Shown here: in pieces, positions 8,188-17,066 of the stretch
How positions within the stretch are numbered: position 1 is the stretch's first letter
How the letters are laid out: every line of letters starts with the position of its first letter
NCBI RefSeq assembly: GCF_913776365.1
Contig: NZ_CAJYMO010000272.1
Location: 1 to 64,000, forward strand
DNA: 64,000 nt
Direction: 5' to 3'
Source of the DNA: an uncultured Chryseobacterium sp.
Lineage (GTDB): Bacteria > Bacteroidota > Bacteroidia > Flavobacteriales > Weeksellaceae
Made by a program: the position numbers and the translations under genes
Notes under the pieces: generated by a model
Told to the model about the DNA's origin: nothing
What the model saw: the letters and a program-made list of their open reading frames with translations, nothing else
Database searches by the model: none

Positions 8188-8904
8188 ATGAAGAAAAGAG
8201 TTTTGTTTTACTTAGTCGCTTTTGTATCTACAGTATCGTTACAATCGTGTGTTACCAATTATGTAGTGTCAAAACCAGCGACTTACACTAAAGAATACAA
8301 AACAGATGCCAAACTTGCTTCTATCGAAACCAATAAAATGGAGCAGGACAAACAGCAACTGATCAATTCCTTCCTCTCTGAAAAGGCTGCCTCTCTGGCC
8401 AACGCCAAAAACTCCATCAAAAATTCTGAAATTGCCAAGGCAATCCGCCACAATAAAACCATCGATAACATTTTAACCGAAGCTGCAACTTACCTGGGAA
8501 CACCTTACCGTTACGGAGGGATGACCAGAAACGGGATCGACTGTTCAGCTTTTGTTCTTTCGGTTTTCGGTGCGGCGGCCGGACTCAGCTTACCAAGGGT
8601 AGCCGCTTCCCAGTCTCAGGAAGGAGATAAGATTGAAAAGGAAAATCTTCAGAAAGGTGACCTTATTTTCTTTTCTCACGGCAGAAGAATCTCTCACGTG
8701 GGAATCGTGGAAAATGTAACGCCTGAAGGGGAAATCATGTTTATCCATGCCGCAACCTCGAAAGGAGTTATGGTTTCTTCACTGAATGATTCCTATTGGG
8801 GACCTAAGTACAGATTCGGGAAAAGAATCATCAATGAAAACGGCGATGCAGTAAATGCTAACCTTGCAGCAACATCTCCTGCTGAAAATACGGCTGCTTT
8901 TTAA
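8188..8904 (+). CDS. NlpC/P60 (C40) cell-wall peptidase lipoprotein
   Basis: 238 residues. Signal peptide with lipobox SLQSC (Cys21), so a lipoprotein. A Lys/Asn-rich linker (about 25-95) leads to a C-terminal NlpC/P60 domain with catalytic Cys119 in GIDCSAFV, His170 in ISHVGIVEN and third residue His187 in FIHAA. Such enzymes cut gamma-D-Glu-meso-DAP bonds in peptidoglycan stem peptides. The domain is complete. Own terminator follows; monocistronic. The Ser/Ala-rich tail after the domain is unassigned. Confidence 0.92.
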   Translation: MKKRVLFYLVAFVSTVSLQSCVTNYVVSKPATYTKEYKTDAKLASIETNKMEQDKQQLINSFLSEKAASLANAKNSIKNSEIAKAIRHNKTIDNILTEAATYLGTPYRYGGMTRNGIDCSAFVLSVFGAAAGLSLPRVAASQSQEGDKIEKENLQKGDLIFFSHGRRISHVGIVENVTPEGEIMFIHAATSKGVMVSSLNDSYWGPKYRFGKRIINENGDAVNANLAATSPAENTAAF

Positions 8905-8930
8905 TTTTAAATAATTGATTTACATACTAA

Positions 8931-8957
8931 AACCATCAGATGACTGATGGTTTTTTT
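8931..8957 (+). terminator. Intrinsic terminator of NlpC/P60 gene
   Basis: Perfect arms AACCATCAG and CTGATGGTT with loop ATGA, followed by a T-run. Confidence 0.9.
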
Positions 8958-9060
8958 ATTTTTAATGAATTCCTGCCCATCCTGCTTGCAGATGTACAGA
9001 ATCGTATGGAAATTAAACCAGGAGCTTGCAAGATAACAGAATGTTACGGAGTCACACCGC

Positions 9061-9642
9061 TCAGCTGTTCTTATCAATTTCAATATCCAGATAAGTGAGG
9101 AGTCCGTGAACCTCGGAAAGCGAGAATTTAGCTTTTCTGAGCTTGTTCAGTGAAGGATTAATGGAATAGTTGAAGGAAGTACGAAAATCTACTTTTTCAA
9201 GGTGGGTCCTTTCAAAAACGGCACCGGAAAGATCGCAGTTGGTGAATATGGCATTTGAAAGGTCTGCTTCGGAGAAATCCGTTTCGGTAAGCCTGCAATT
9301 CCTGAACATGGTTTTCTTTAAAGATGTTTTATAAAAGACGGAATTGTTAAGCAGGCAGCCGTCAAAACTGAATGACAGCCCGAATTCATGGCAATCGTTA
9401 AACGGCATCCCGAACATTTTGCATTCCCTGAATTCAACCTTCCGGAAAGCTGTGGAGGCAAGTTTTGCCATACTCAGGTTACAACCGGAAAATTCACAGT
9501 TGCTGAAGTGGCAACCGGAGAGATCGGTATATTCAAAACTGCAGTTCCGGAATGTACAGTTTTCGTATTCCGCTTTCATAAAAGGTTCCTGTGTAAAGTC
9601 CTTGTTTTCGAAATGCAGGTCTGAAAAAAAGTTGCGCATCAT
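9061..9642 (-). CDS. Pentapeptide-repeat protein, Qnr/McbG-like
   Basis: 193 residues, nearly all A(D/N)Lxx-type pentapeptides (FRNCSF, DLSGCHFSNCEF, DLSNAIFTNCDLSGAVF), interrupted near residue 80 by a short loop, then a C-terminal helix segment (FSLSEVHGLLTYLDIEI). The fold is a right-handed quadrilateral beta-helix that mimics DNA; Qnr and McbG members protect DNA gyrase from quinolones or microcin B17. The two-coil arrangement and hydrophobic end helix match Qnr proteins (about 218 residues), but identity cannot be judged by eye. Cytoplasmic, monocistronic. Gyrase protection is inference. Confidence 0.8.
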   Translation of the reverse strand: MMRNFFSDLHFENKDFTQEPFMKAEYENCTFRNCSFEYTDLSGCHFSNCEFSGCNLSMAKLASTAFRKVEFRECKMFGMPFNDCHEFGLSFSFDGCLLNNSVFYKTSLKKTMFRNCRLTETDFSEADLSNAIFTNCDLSGAVFERTHLEKVDFRTSFNYSINPSLNKLRKAKFSLSEVHGLLTYLDIEIDKNS

Positions 9643-9714
9643 TATTACTTTTTAGACATAAAATTAGCATATCATAAGACTGAAAAATGAAAAGCACACC
9701 CCATATCCTGCTGC

Positions 9715-10944
9715 CTATACAAGACTGTTCTTATCCGAATAATTAAGCTTGAAGAAAATAAAAGTCATCATTGAAAAGGCGAGCAGTGAGCTTCCGCCGT
9801 AACTGAAATAAGGAAGCGGGATCCCGACGGTTGGAAAGAGCCCCATTACCATGCCTAAATTGATGGTAAAGTGCATCAGCAGGATCGAAGCAAAGCAATA
9901 GCCGAAGACCCGGTTAAAACCTGATTTCTGCTGTTCTGCAAGATAATAGATCCGGCCGATGAAAATCATGTAAGAAAGAATCAGGACAGCACTCCCAGCA
10001 AAGCCCCATTCTTCTCCCACGGTACAGAAAATATAATCGGTTTCCTGCTCCGGAACAAATTTCCCCTGGGTTACGGAACCTTCCCGGTATCCCTTTCCCC
10101 AGAGTCCTCCGGAACCAATAGCCGTTTTGGAATAGAGCAGGTTATAGCCGGAAGTATCCCGGAAAGCCTTTTCCCCCTTAAAAAGAACCTCAATTCTTTC
10201 CCGCTGGTGCTTCGGCAGTTTTTCCAAGATAAAAGGCGAACCGAAAGCCAGGCCACATAAAATGACCACTGAGCCTACAATGCCGGAAATGGAAATAACA
10301 TTCCAGGACATTTTATAATAATTCATGGCAATCCAGCCACCGACAATAACAACAATCGTAAGGGCTACCCAGACTGGATCCACAGCGAGAGAGATCAAAA
10401 AAACACCGGCAAAAAGAAACCCGATGCCGAAGAGGAGCCCGTTAAGCCCTTCCCGGTACAGGGCAATGAAAAACGCAATGAACACCAGCATGGAACCTAC
10501 ATCCGGAATCGCCAGTACAACCACAGCAGGAATTCCCACGATTCCTAAAGTCGTGAGAAGCGATTTCCTGTTTTTCAGGTTGAACTCCGGTCCGGAGACG
10601 TAATTTGCCAGCATCAGGGCAGTACCTATTTTTGCAAATTCTACAGGCTGCATGGTAAAGCTCCCGAATTTATACCAGTTTTTCTGTCCGAGGATTTCTT
10701 TCCCGAAAGGAAACAGCCCTATCAGCAGAAGGACTCCGCCGATGTAGATGATCCCCGCCATGTTTTCGAAAAACTTGCTCCGGCTCACAAAAATCACCAG
10801 CCCTGCAAACACGGAAATACCAAAAAAAATCAATTGCTTTTCCCCAAGTTTCTGATCCACACTGTAGATATTGGCAATAGCAAACAGGCAAAGCAGGAAG
10901 TACAGCCCGAGCCCTAATTTATCAATTCCTTCAGCCCATTTCAT
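9715..10944 (-). CDS. rodA: Rod-shape SEDS peptidoglycan polymerase RodA
   Basis: 409 residues with about ten membrane segments and the SEDS family signature near the C-terminus (FPTVGIPLPYFSYGGSS). RodA polymerises glycan strands from lipid II and works as a pair with the class B PBP2 encoded immediately upstream. Its ATG overlaps the mrdA stop by 4 nt (ATGA), showing translational coupling. Last gene of the mreBCD-mrdA-rodA operon. It is RodA rather than FtsW because of this context. Confidence 0.95.
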   Translation of the reverse strand: MKWAEGIDKLGLGLYFLLCLFAIANIYSVDQKLGEKQLIFFGISVFAGLVIFVSRSKFFENMAGIIYIGGVLLLIGLFPFGKEILGQKNWYKFGSFTMQPVEFAKIGTALMLANYVSGPEFNLKNRKSLLTTLGIVGIPAVVVLAIPDVGSMLVFIAFFIALYREGLNGLLFGIGFLFAGVFLISLAVDPVWVALTIVVIVGGWIAMNYYKMSWNVISISGIVGSVVILCGLAFGSPFILEKLPKHQRERIEVLFKGEKAFRDTSGYNLLYSKTAIGSGGLWGKGYREGSVTQGKFVPEQETDYIFCTVGEEWGFAGSAVLILSYMIFIGRIYYLAEQQKSGFNRVFGYCFASILLMHFTINLGMVMGLFPTVGIPLPYFSYGGSSLLAFSMMTFIFFKLNYSDKNSLV

Positions 10945-12980
10945 TGTTTCACCGGTTTTTTGTTGGCATTCTTTTTTTCCTTGTCTATCTTTTCCTGCAG
11001 CTTTGCTTTCTGCTCTTTGATCCGCTGCTGTAAGCTGTCCTGGATTCTTTTCTGCTTAATAGAATCCTGGCTTGGCTTATAGAGCCCTTTCCTTTTCAGA
11101 TCGGCAATCCATTGTCTTTTGTATTCGGGCATAAAGCTGGAAGTCACCATTTTTTTGTACAGGTGCTCACGTTTTACATCTCCTGTAATATACTTCTCCG
11201 CAATAACGGTAGCAGCAGGCCCTGCCCAGGTAGCTCCGAAGCCGGCATGTTCCATCACTGCCGCCACCACAATCTTGGGCTTATCGGCAGGCGCAATCAG
11301 TACGAAGATGGAATTGTCTTTTCCCTGCGGCACCTGGGCCGTACCGGTTTTTGCCAGCTGGGTAAAATCGCTGGACTTTAATCCGTGTGCCGTACCTCTC
11401 AGTACCACCGCTTCCATTCCTTTCAGTACGGGATCAAAGTGTTTTTTATCCACCAGGGTCTGGTGCTTCTTTTTGAACCTTGGGTCCGGGTTTGGCTTCC
11501 CGTCAATGGCTTTTACAATATGCGGCGTATAATACCAGCCTTTGTTGGCAATGGCAGATACGTAATTGGCAAGCTGAAGAGGAGTTACCAGCACATCCCC
11601 CTGCCCCATTCCGTTATAAATGGCACCGGTAGACATTTCATCCCAGTTTTTCAGATCCGCCCTCTTGGAACCGCTGGCTTTGATGATGGCCTTGAATCTT
11701 TTTTCATAGAAATCACCGGAAGGAATTCTCCCTTTACCACCTACCGCAAAGTCATTATTTAAAAATTCCCCGACGCCAAAGCTGCTCATGATTTTTTTCC
11801 ATTCATCCACGCCCCGGGAAGGATTTCCGGGATATTTTTTGATGATGGCAATAAAGGCATACGTAAAAAAGCAGTTGCTGGAAACCTGTATGGAAGGGAT
11901 CAGCGGATCTGCCCCGCCATGGCCTTTGATTCTTTTTCCTTTGTAATAAAATCCGCCGCCGCAGGGAAAAATCGTATTTTCATCCATCACGCCCATCTGC
12001 ATGGCCGCCAGTGCGGTTAACAGCTTGAAGGTAGAACCCGGAGGATATGCCGCCTGCAGCGACCGGTCGAAAGTCGGCTTATTTTCATAGATGGTATCCT
12101 TGGATAAGGCGTACAGGTTCCTGGATTTATTAGGGCCGGTAAAAAGATTGGGATCGATATCCGGGCCTGTAGCGGCTACCAGCACCTCCCCGTTATTGGG
12201 GTCGATGGCCACAATAGCGCCATGTTTATTTACCAGCATTTCTTCGGCAATCCGCTGCAGGTCGTAGTCGATGGTAAGGGTAATATCTTTTCCGGTAATC
12301 ACATCTTTATCCAATGATCCGTTTTTATAGGGCCCGACGTTCCGGAGCCTGATGTCTTTCTGGATGTAATTAATGCCTTTTATTCCGCGGAGTTCCTTTT
12401 CATATGCCTTTTCAATTCCTGTTTTCCCTATGAAATCGCCCGGCAGGTAATAGGCCGAATCTTTTTTGATTTCCCGTTCGTTTACCTCGCTGGTATAGCC
12501 GAGGAGGTTTCCGGAAGTTGATACTTCATACTGGCGCTGAGGCCTGGAGACAATACTGAATGCAGGATATTTGAATATGATTTCCTGAACCCTTGCGATA
12601 TCCTCGCGGCTGAGGTTTTTCATAAACGTCATCGGTGTCAGCTTGGAATAATATTTTTCCTTTTTGATGTTTTCAATGGTCTTGATGAAATCATTTTTTG
12701 AAACCTTCATCAGGTTACAGAATCCTACTGTATCAAAGTCCGGCCTCATCAGGGCCTGGGTAAAAGAGATCTCATAGGCCGGCTGGTTCCCGACAAGAAT
12801 CTTGCCGTTACGGTCAAAAATAACACCCCGCTGAGGAATGATATATTCGGTCTTTATGGAAGTATTGGCTGCATTAAGTGCATACCGGTCTGTAAGAAGC
12901 TGTAAATAGGCGATGCGCGCCACAAAAATGAGGGCGATTATGATAAGAGCCGATAAAATCTTTAAATAACGTGTGTTCAA
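10941..12980 (-). CDS. mrdA: Penicillin-binding protein 2 (elongation transpeptidase)
   Basis: 679 residues. One N-terminal membrane anchor (about 8-28), the PBP dimerisation domain (about 45-215), then the transpeptidase domain with SxxK at Ser316 (PPGSTFKL), SxN at 367-369 (SSNC) and KTG in AKTGTAQVP. It cross-links the side-wall peptidoglycan made by RodA. The C-terminus carries a Lys/Gln-rich low-complexity tail of about 60 residues (IKQKRIQDSLQQRIKEQKAK), longer than in Escherichia coli. Overlaps mreD by 4 nt upstream and rodA by 4 nt downstream. Confidence 0.96.
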   Translation of the reverse strand: MNTRYLKILSALIIIALIFVARIAYLQLLTDRYALNAANTSIKTEYIIPQRGVIFDRNGKILVGNQPAYEISFTQALMRPDFDTVGFCNLMKVSKNDFIKTIENIKKEKYYSKLTPMTFMKNLSREDIARVQEIIFKYPAFSIVSRPQRQYEVSTSGNLLGYTSEVNEREIKKDSAYYLPGDFIGKTGIEKAYEKELRGIKGINYIQKDIRLRNVGPYKNGSLDKDVITGKDITLTIDYDLQRIAEEMLVNKHGAIVAIDPNNGEVLVAATGPDIDPNLFTGPNKSRNLYALSKDTIYENKPTFDRSLQAAYPPGSTFKLLTALAAMQMGVMDENTIFPCGGGFYYKGKRIKGHGGADPLIPSIQVSSNCFFTYAFIAIIKKYPGNPSRGVDEWKKIMSSFGVGEFLNNDFAVGGKGRIPSGDFYEKRFKAIIKASGSKRADLKNWDEMSTGAIYNGMGQGDVLVTPLQLANYVSAIANKGWYYTPHIVKAIDGKPNPDPRFKKKHQTLVDKKHFDPVLKGMEAVVLRGTAHGLKSSDFTQLAKTGTAQVPQGKDNSIFVLIAPADKPKIVVAAVMEHAGFGATWAGPAATVIAEKYITGDVKREHLYKKMVTSSFMPEYKRQWIADLKRKGLYKPSQDSIKQKRIQDSLQQRIKEQKAKLQEKIDKEKKNANKKPVKQ

Positions 12981-13483
12981 ACTTTCTGTTTGATTTTAAA
13001 TATTAATGCATAAATAACGATAAACACGAAAGATATGATGCTTGTTACCGTTACATTCAGCAATATTTCAAAAAACCTGCTCAGCTTAAAAAATTCAATA
13101 TACTGTACCAACAGCTGATGCAGAAAAATACTGGTAAACAAAAAGAGCAAAAACTGCGCCCATTGCAGGGACTGAAAAGAGAAAAAATCAGTGGAGGTAT
13201 CGGTGGAGGTCCTGAAAATCAATGTCCTGAAATAAGCCACTACGGTTGTGGCAAAAGCGTTGATTCCCCAGGAATAGAGAAAAGCATCTACCGAAAGCCC
13301 GATAAGGAAGCTCAGGGCCAGGAACTGGAACCGGTTCCTGAAAAACGGATAGAACATCACAAACACGGGATACAGCACAGGCGTATATTTCCCGAACAGG
13401 GTAATCCTGTTCAGTACGAAGATCTGCAATGCTACCAGGAACATCATGATCAATATATCCGTAAACAAAGTTCTGCTAATCAT
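12977..13483 (-). CDS. mreD: Rod-shape-determining protein MreD
   Basis: 168 residues, about five hydrophobic membrane segments and almost no soluble part, as expected for MreD. It is a membrane component linking MreC/MreB to the wall-synthesis enzymes. Assignment rests on topology plus position between mreC and mrdA. Its start overlaps the mreC stop by 8 nt and its stop overlaps mrdA by 4 nt. Confidence 0.88.
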   Translation of the reverse strand: MISRTLFTDILIMMFLVALQIFVLNRITLFGKYTPVLYPVFVMFYPFFRNRFQFLALSFLIGLSVDAFLYSWGINAFATTVVAYFRTLIFRTSTDTSTDFFSFQSLQWAQFLLFLFTSIFLHQLLVQYIEFFKLSRFFEILLNVTVTSIISFVFIVIYALIFKIKQKV

Positions 13484-14330
13484 TTTCCTTTTTTATTACC
13501 GCCTGCAGGGTATCCTGAATCTTCTGGACTTCGGCTTTCTTAAGATTTTTTACAACGTATACTTTATTCAGGGCGCCCATTTTCTCGCTCAGCTCTACGG
13601 AGATATCCCAGAATCCGGTTTTATTATCTACGGAATAGCCTGCAATGGTCCCGATCATCACTCCTTTCGGAAAGATGGCGGATTTTCCGTCCGTTACTAT
13701 GGTATCCCCCACTTTCAGGGCTACATACTTAGGAATGTCTGCCAGGTGCATCACCCGGGAATTTTCACCACTCCAGGTTAGAGTCCCGAAGTATCCGGAA
13801 TTTTTCAGCGCCGCATTAATCCTGATTTTATTGACGCTGAGCACCGATTGTACCAAAGCATAACTGTCCGTGGCATTGATAACGATTCCGGCGATTCCTT
13901 TTGGAGCCATAACGCCCATCTGCGGAAATACACCATCCCTACGGCCCCGGTTGATGGTAAAATAGTTATTGCGCCTGTTGATGCTGTTGAATACGATTTC
14001 ACCATCCACAAAGGTATAGATCTGGCCGCCGCCCAATGTATCATGAACTTTTCTGAACTGAGGATTTTTTGTGCCCTGTTTCCCGTAGAGCTGCAGCATA
14101 AGCGCCTTGTTCTGGGTCACCAGATCTTCATTGATCTGCTTCAGCTTAAGATAGGAAACACCCTCGTCGATATATCCGGATACCCAGGAGTTCAGCGCAG
14201 CTGACTGGCCCGCAATCCAGGATTTCTGCATCGCATTTTTAGAGAATATCAGAACCAGAGCAATGATTTGCAGGAATATAAAGAAGACAAAAAGTGCGTT
14301 CTTCGAAAATAATCTCAGCAAAAATCCCAT
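13476..14330 (-). CDS. mreC: Rod-shape-determining protein MreC
   Basis: 284 residues: short cytoplasmic tip, one membrane helix (about 8-30), a coiled-coil stretch (about 60-85), then the two beta domains of MreC with the characteristic GIAGIVINATDSYALVQSV-type segment near 150. It forms the periplasmic scaffold that activates PBP2/RodA. Lies 24 nt after mreB and overlaps mreD by 8 nt. The length is typical; a charged C-terminal tail (KAEVQKIQDTLQAV) is unremarkable. Confidence 0.93.
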   Translation of the reverse strand: MGFLLRLFSKNALFVFFIFLQIIALVLIFSKNAMQKSWIAGQSAALNSWVSGYIDEGVSYLKLKQINEDLVTQNKALMLQLYGKQGTKNPQFRKVHDTLGGGQIYTFVDGEIVFNSINRRNNYFTINRGRRDGVFPQMGVMAPKGIAGIVINATDSYALVQSVLSVNKIRINAALKNSGYFGTLTWSGENSRVMHLADIPKYVALKVGDTIVTDGKSAIFPKGVMIGTIAGYSVDNKTGFWDISVELSEKMGALNKVYVVKNLKKAEVQKIQDTLQAVIKKEND

Positions 14331-14354
14331 TCAGATGTGTCGTAAAAGTTAAAA

Positions 14355-15380
14355 TTATTTAATCAGGAAGTTGAATTTATCCATGTTTTTAAGCGCGATC
14401 CCTGTTCCGCGTACCACGGCCCTTAAAGGATCTTCAGCAACAAAAACAGGAAGCCCGGTCTTTTTATGAAGCCTGTCGGCAAGCCCTCTCAGAAGCGCAC
14501 CGCCGCCGGCAAGGTAAATCCCGGTCTTGTAAATATCAGCTGCCAGCTCAGGAGGCGTAAGGGAAAGGGTTTCCATTACCGCATCCTCAATCCTGATGAT
14601 GGATTTGTCAAGAGCCCTGGCAATCTCTTTGTATCCCACCATGATTTCTTTCGGTTTTCCTGTAATCAGGTCCCTTCCCTGTACCGGAATATCCTCGATA
14701 TCCACATCCAGGTCTTCCACGGCAGAACCTACTTCAATTTTGATTCTTTCTGCCGTTCTTTCCCCGATATACAGGTTATGGTGGGTTCTCAGGTAATAAG
14801 CGATATCATTGGTAAATACGTCACCGGCAATCTTCACGGATTTATCACAAACAATACCTCCCAAAGCAACAACGGCAATTTCCGTGGTTCCTCCGCCGAT
14901 ATCGATGATCATGTTCCCTTCAGGCTTCTGGACGTCAATCCCGACTCCTATTGCCGCTGCCATCGGCTCATAAATCAGCCTTACTTCTTTGGCATTTACT
15001 TTCTGGGCAGAATCGCGTACCGCTCTCTTTTCCACTTCAGTGATCCCGGAAGGAATACAGATCACAATCCTCAGTGCCGGCTGGATAAATTTACCTTTAA
15101 TGCCCGGAATTTTCTTGATGAATTCTTTAATCATGTGCTCAGAAGCGTGGAAATCGGCAATCACCCCGTCTTTCAGCGGACGGATGGTCTTGATATCCTC
15201 ATGAGTTTTTCCCTGCATATGTTTTGCCTGCTCTCCCACGGCAATCGGTCTACCCGTAGAACGTTCGATGGCAACAATAGACGGCTGATCTATAACAATT
15301 TTATTATTATGGATGATTAGGGTATTGGCAGTACCAAGGTCTATCGCAATTTCCTGCGTAAACATATCGAATAAACTCAT
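14355..15380 (-). CDS. mreB: Rod-shape actin homologue MreB
   Basis: 341 residues, actin/HSP70 ATPase fold. Phosphate-1 motif IDLGTANTLI at the N-terminus, phosphate-2 MIIDIGGGTTEIAV near 160, adenosine motif LAGGGALLRGL near 290. It begins with the amphipathic MSLFDMFTQ membrane-binding segment. It polymerises under the inner membrane and orients lateral wall synthesis. First gene of the operon; a TATCTTTG box sits upstream. Confidence 0.97.
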   Translation of the reverse strand: MSLFDMFTQEIAIDLGTANTLIIHNNKIVIDQPSIVAIERSTGRPIAVGEQAKHMQGKTHEDIKTIRPLKDGVIADFHASEHMIKEFIKKIPGIKGKFIQPALRIVICIPSGITEVEKRAVRDSAQKVNAKEVRLIYEPMAAAIGVGIDVQKPEGNMIIDIGGGTTEIAVVALGGIVCDKSVKIAGDVFTNDIAYYLRTHHNLYIGERTAERIKIEVGSAVEDLDVDIEDIPVQGRDLITGKPKEIMVGYKEIARALDKSIIRIEDAVMETLSLTPPELAADIYKTGIYLAGGGALLRGLADRLHKKTGLPVFVAEDPLRAVVRGTGIALKNMDKFNFLIK

Positions 15381-15407
15381 ATTTCCTTCTGATTTTTTAA
15401 AGAGTTA

Positions 15408-15415
15408 CAAAGATA
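15408..15415 (-). promoter_or_regulatory. -7 box of mreB operon
   Basis: Minus-strand TATCTTTG (TAnnTTTG), 27 nt upstream of the mreB ATG. No clear -33 TTG. The five-gene operon has no other promoter-like box that I saw between genes. Confidence 0.5.
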
Positions 15416-15775
15416 TAAATTTAACATGACCGAAGAAATTTCGCAGCCATATAATTTGGTTAAAATTTTATTAAAATTAAAAAGCGCTTATTAACTTTCA
15501 GTTGAAGTATTTACAGGCTTTAATTTAAGCGGGATTGAAGAAAATTAACAGGGTCTCAGGGGAATATCCGGCCGGATCATTGTCCTGTTATTTTTACGAA
15601 ATATTTGCATGAAAGAAAAACCGCCGGTGAGGAGTATAATCTGTTTTCCGGTACCGGTTTAGCTGTGATGGCAGGGCCTGCAGCACCCTCTGTAAAAAGA
15701 GAAGCCGGATGCAGGAATAGTTTTTTACGATAATTATCATATACAGGATCAGGAAGCCCTTTGGCAAAAAAAGCG
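15416..15775. other. Divergent mreB-hemA intergenic region
   Basis: About 360 bp between the mreB and hemA promoters. The left part is AT-rich. The right part carries a 69-codon minus-strand frame (15577-15786) with no homology I recognise and no start context; I treat it as non-coding. No RNA structure recognised. Confidence 0.4.
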
Positions 15776-15783
15776 TAAATTTG
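15776..15783 (+). promoter_or_regulatory. -7 box of hem operon
   Basis: TAAATTTG, a perfect TAnnTTTG, ends 8 nt before the hemA ATG. Transcription from it would begin at or within a few bases of the start codon, giving an almost leaderless mRNA. Confidence 0.55.
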
Positions 15784-15791
15784 CATCGCTT

Positions 15792-17066
15792 ATGTTACAG
15801 TATTCCAACATCCATCAGACCTCGAATTTTGCGGTACTTTCCATCAGTTATGAAAAAGCTGATGCCGAGACGCGCGGAAAATTTGCATTTTTTGATGAAA
15901 ACATCAAAAGTTTTGTCACCAGGATCCATGATGAAGACCTGGGAGATGCCTTTGTGGTTTCTACCTGTAACAGGACGGAAATCTATACCACTTCTCCCAA
16001 TTACCTGCTGGTAGCAGAAGAATACTGCAAGACCATCGGTGTCAACCTGATGGATTTCCTTCAGTTTGCCAATATCCTTACCAAGGAAGAAGCGCTTACC
16101 CACCTGTTCCGGGTAGCGGCCGGACTGGAAAGCCAGATCATCGGGGATTTTGAAATCATCGGCCAGATCAAAAAAGCATATAACCGTTTCAAAAAGGAAA
16201 GAAGGAATTCCAATCCTTTTCTGGAAAGGGCCATTAATTCCGCAATACAGATTTCAAAAAGGATAAAAAACGAGACGGCCATTTCCAATGGGGCAGCTTC
16301 TGTTTCTTACGCGGCCGTACACTACATCCTGAACAGCCAGAAGAGAATTACCGATAAGAACATCCTTCTTCTCGGAGTAGGTGAAATCGGGCAGAATACC
16401 GTAGAAAACCTGGTAAAGCATGTGTACCAGCCAAAAATCAGGATCGCCAACAGGACCCAGGAAACCGCAGCAAAAATTGCAGACAAGTACCACATTCCCT
16501 ATATCGACTATTCTGATTTTGATAAGGAACTTAAAAATACCGATATCCTTATTGTGGCGACAGGTGCAAGACACCCCATTGTCAACAGGTCCCATTTCCC
16601 TAACGGAAAGCAGACACTGGTAATCGACCTTTCTATTCCGCATAACGTTGAAAAAAACGTGACAGAAAATGAAAACGTAACCCTGGTGGATGTGGACGAC
16701 CTCTCCAAACAGATCCAGGAAACCATCCAGCAGCGGGAAAAAGAGATTCCGAAAGCAGAAAAGATCATCAAGGAAATGACAAAGGATTTCATGGAGTGGG
16801 AAAAGAAAAGGAAACTCGCCCCTAATATCCATCACTTCAAAGCGGTCCTGAAAAATATGGAGCGCAATGAAATGCATAACTTTTACAGAAAAAACAAATA
16901 CATCAACATCACGGATATGGAGCTTTCTGATAAAATGATCCAGAAGATTACCAGCCGTTTTGCAAAATACATCATCGATAATCCTTTGAAAGCCGAAGAA
17001 ATTAGTAAATTAATGCACGAAATATTAGTTGAACAACCAAACAACGAATTCAATGAAAAGCATTAG
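15792..17066 (+). CDS. hemA: Glutamyl-tRNA reductase
   Basis: 424 residues. Reduces glutamyl-tRNA with NADPH to glutamate-1-semialdehyde, the first committed step of C5 haem synthesis. The catalytic cysteine Cys59 lies in VVSTCNRTEIY; the NADPH site is LLGVGEIGQNT near 195; the C-terminal helical dimerisation domain follows. Cytoplasmic. First gene of hemA-hemC-hemD-hemE; its end overlaps hemC by 14 nt. hemL and hemB are not in this window. Confidence 0.97.
   Translation: MLQYSNIHQTSNFAVLSISYEKADAETRGKFAFFDENIKSFVTRIHDEDLGDAFVVSTCNRTEIYTTSPNYLLVAEEYCKTIGVNLMDFLQFANILTKEEALTHLFRVAAGLESQIIGDFEIIGQIKKAYNRFKKERRNSNPFLERAINSAIQISKRIKNETAISNGAASVSYAAVHYILNSQKRITDKNILLLGVGEIGQNTVENLVKHVYQPKIRIANRTQETAAKIADKYHIPYIDYSDFDKELKNTDILIVATGARHPIVNRSHFPNGKQTLVIDLSIPHNVEKNVTENENVTLVDVDDLSKQIQETIQQREKEIPKAEKIIKEMTKDFMEWEKKRKLAPNIHHFKAVLKNMERNEMHNFYRKNKYINITDMELSDKMIQKITSRFAKYIIDNPLKAEEISKLMHEILVEQPNNEFNEKH

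Noticed and set aside
14466-15320. 284-codon plus-strand ORF
   Set aside because: Antisense to mreB; composition rich in His/Arg/Phe typical of shadow frames.
15577-15786. 69-codon minus-strand ORF in the mreB-hemA gap
   Set aside because: Would overlap the hemA promoter, no domain or signal features, start context poor.
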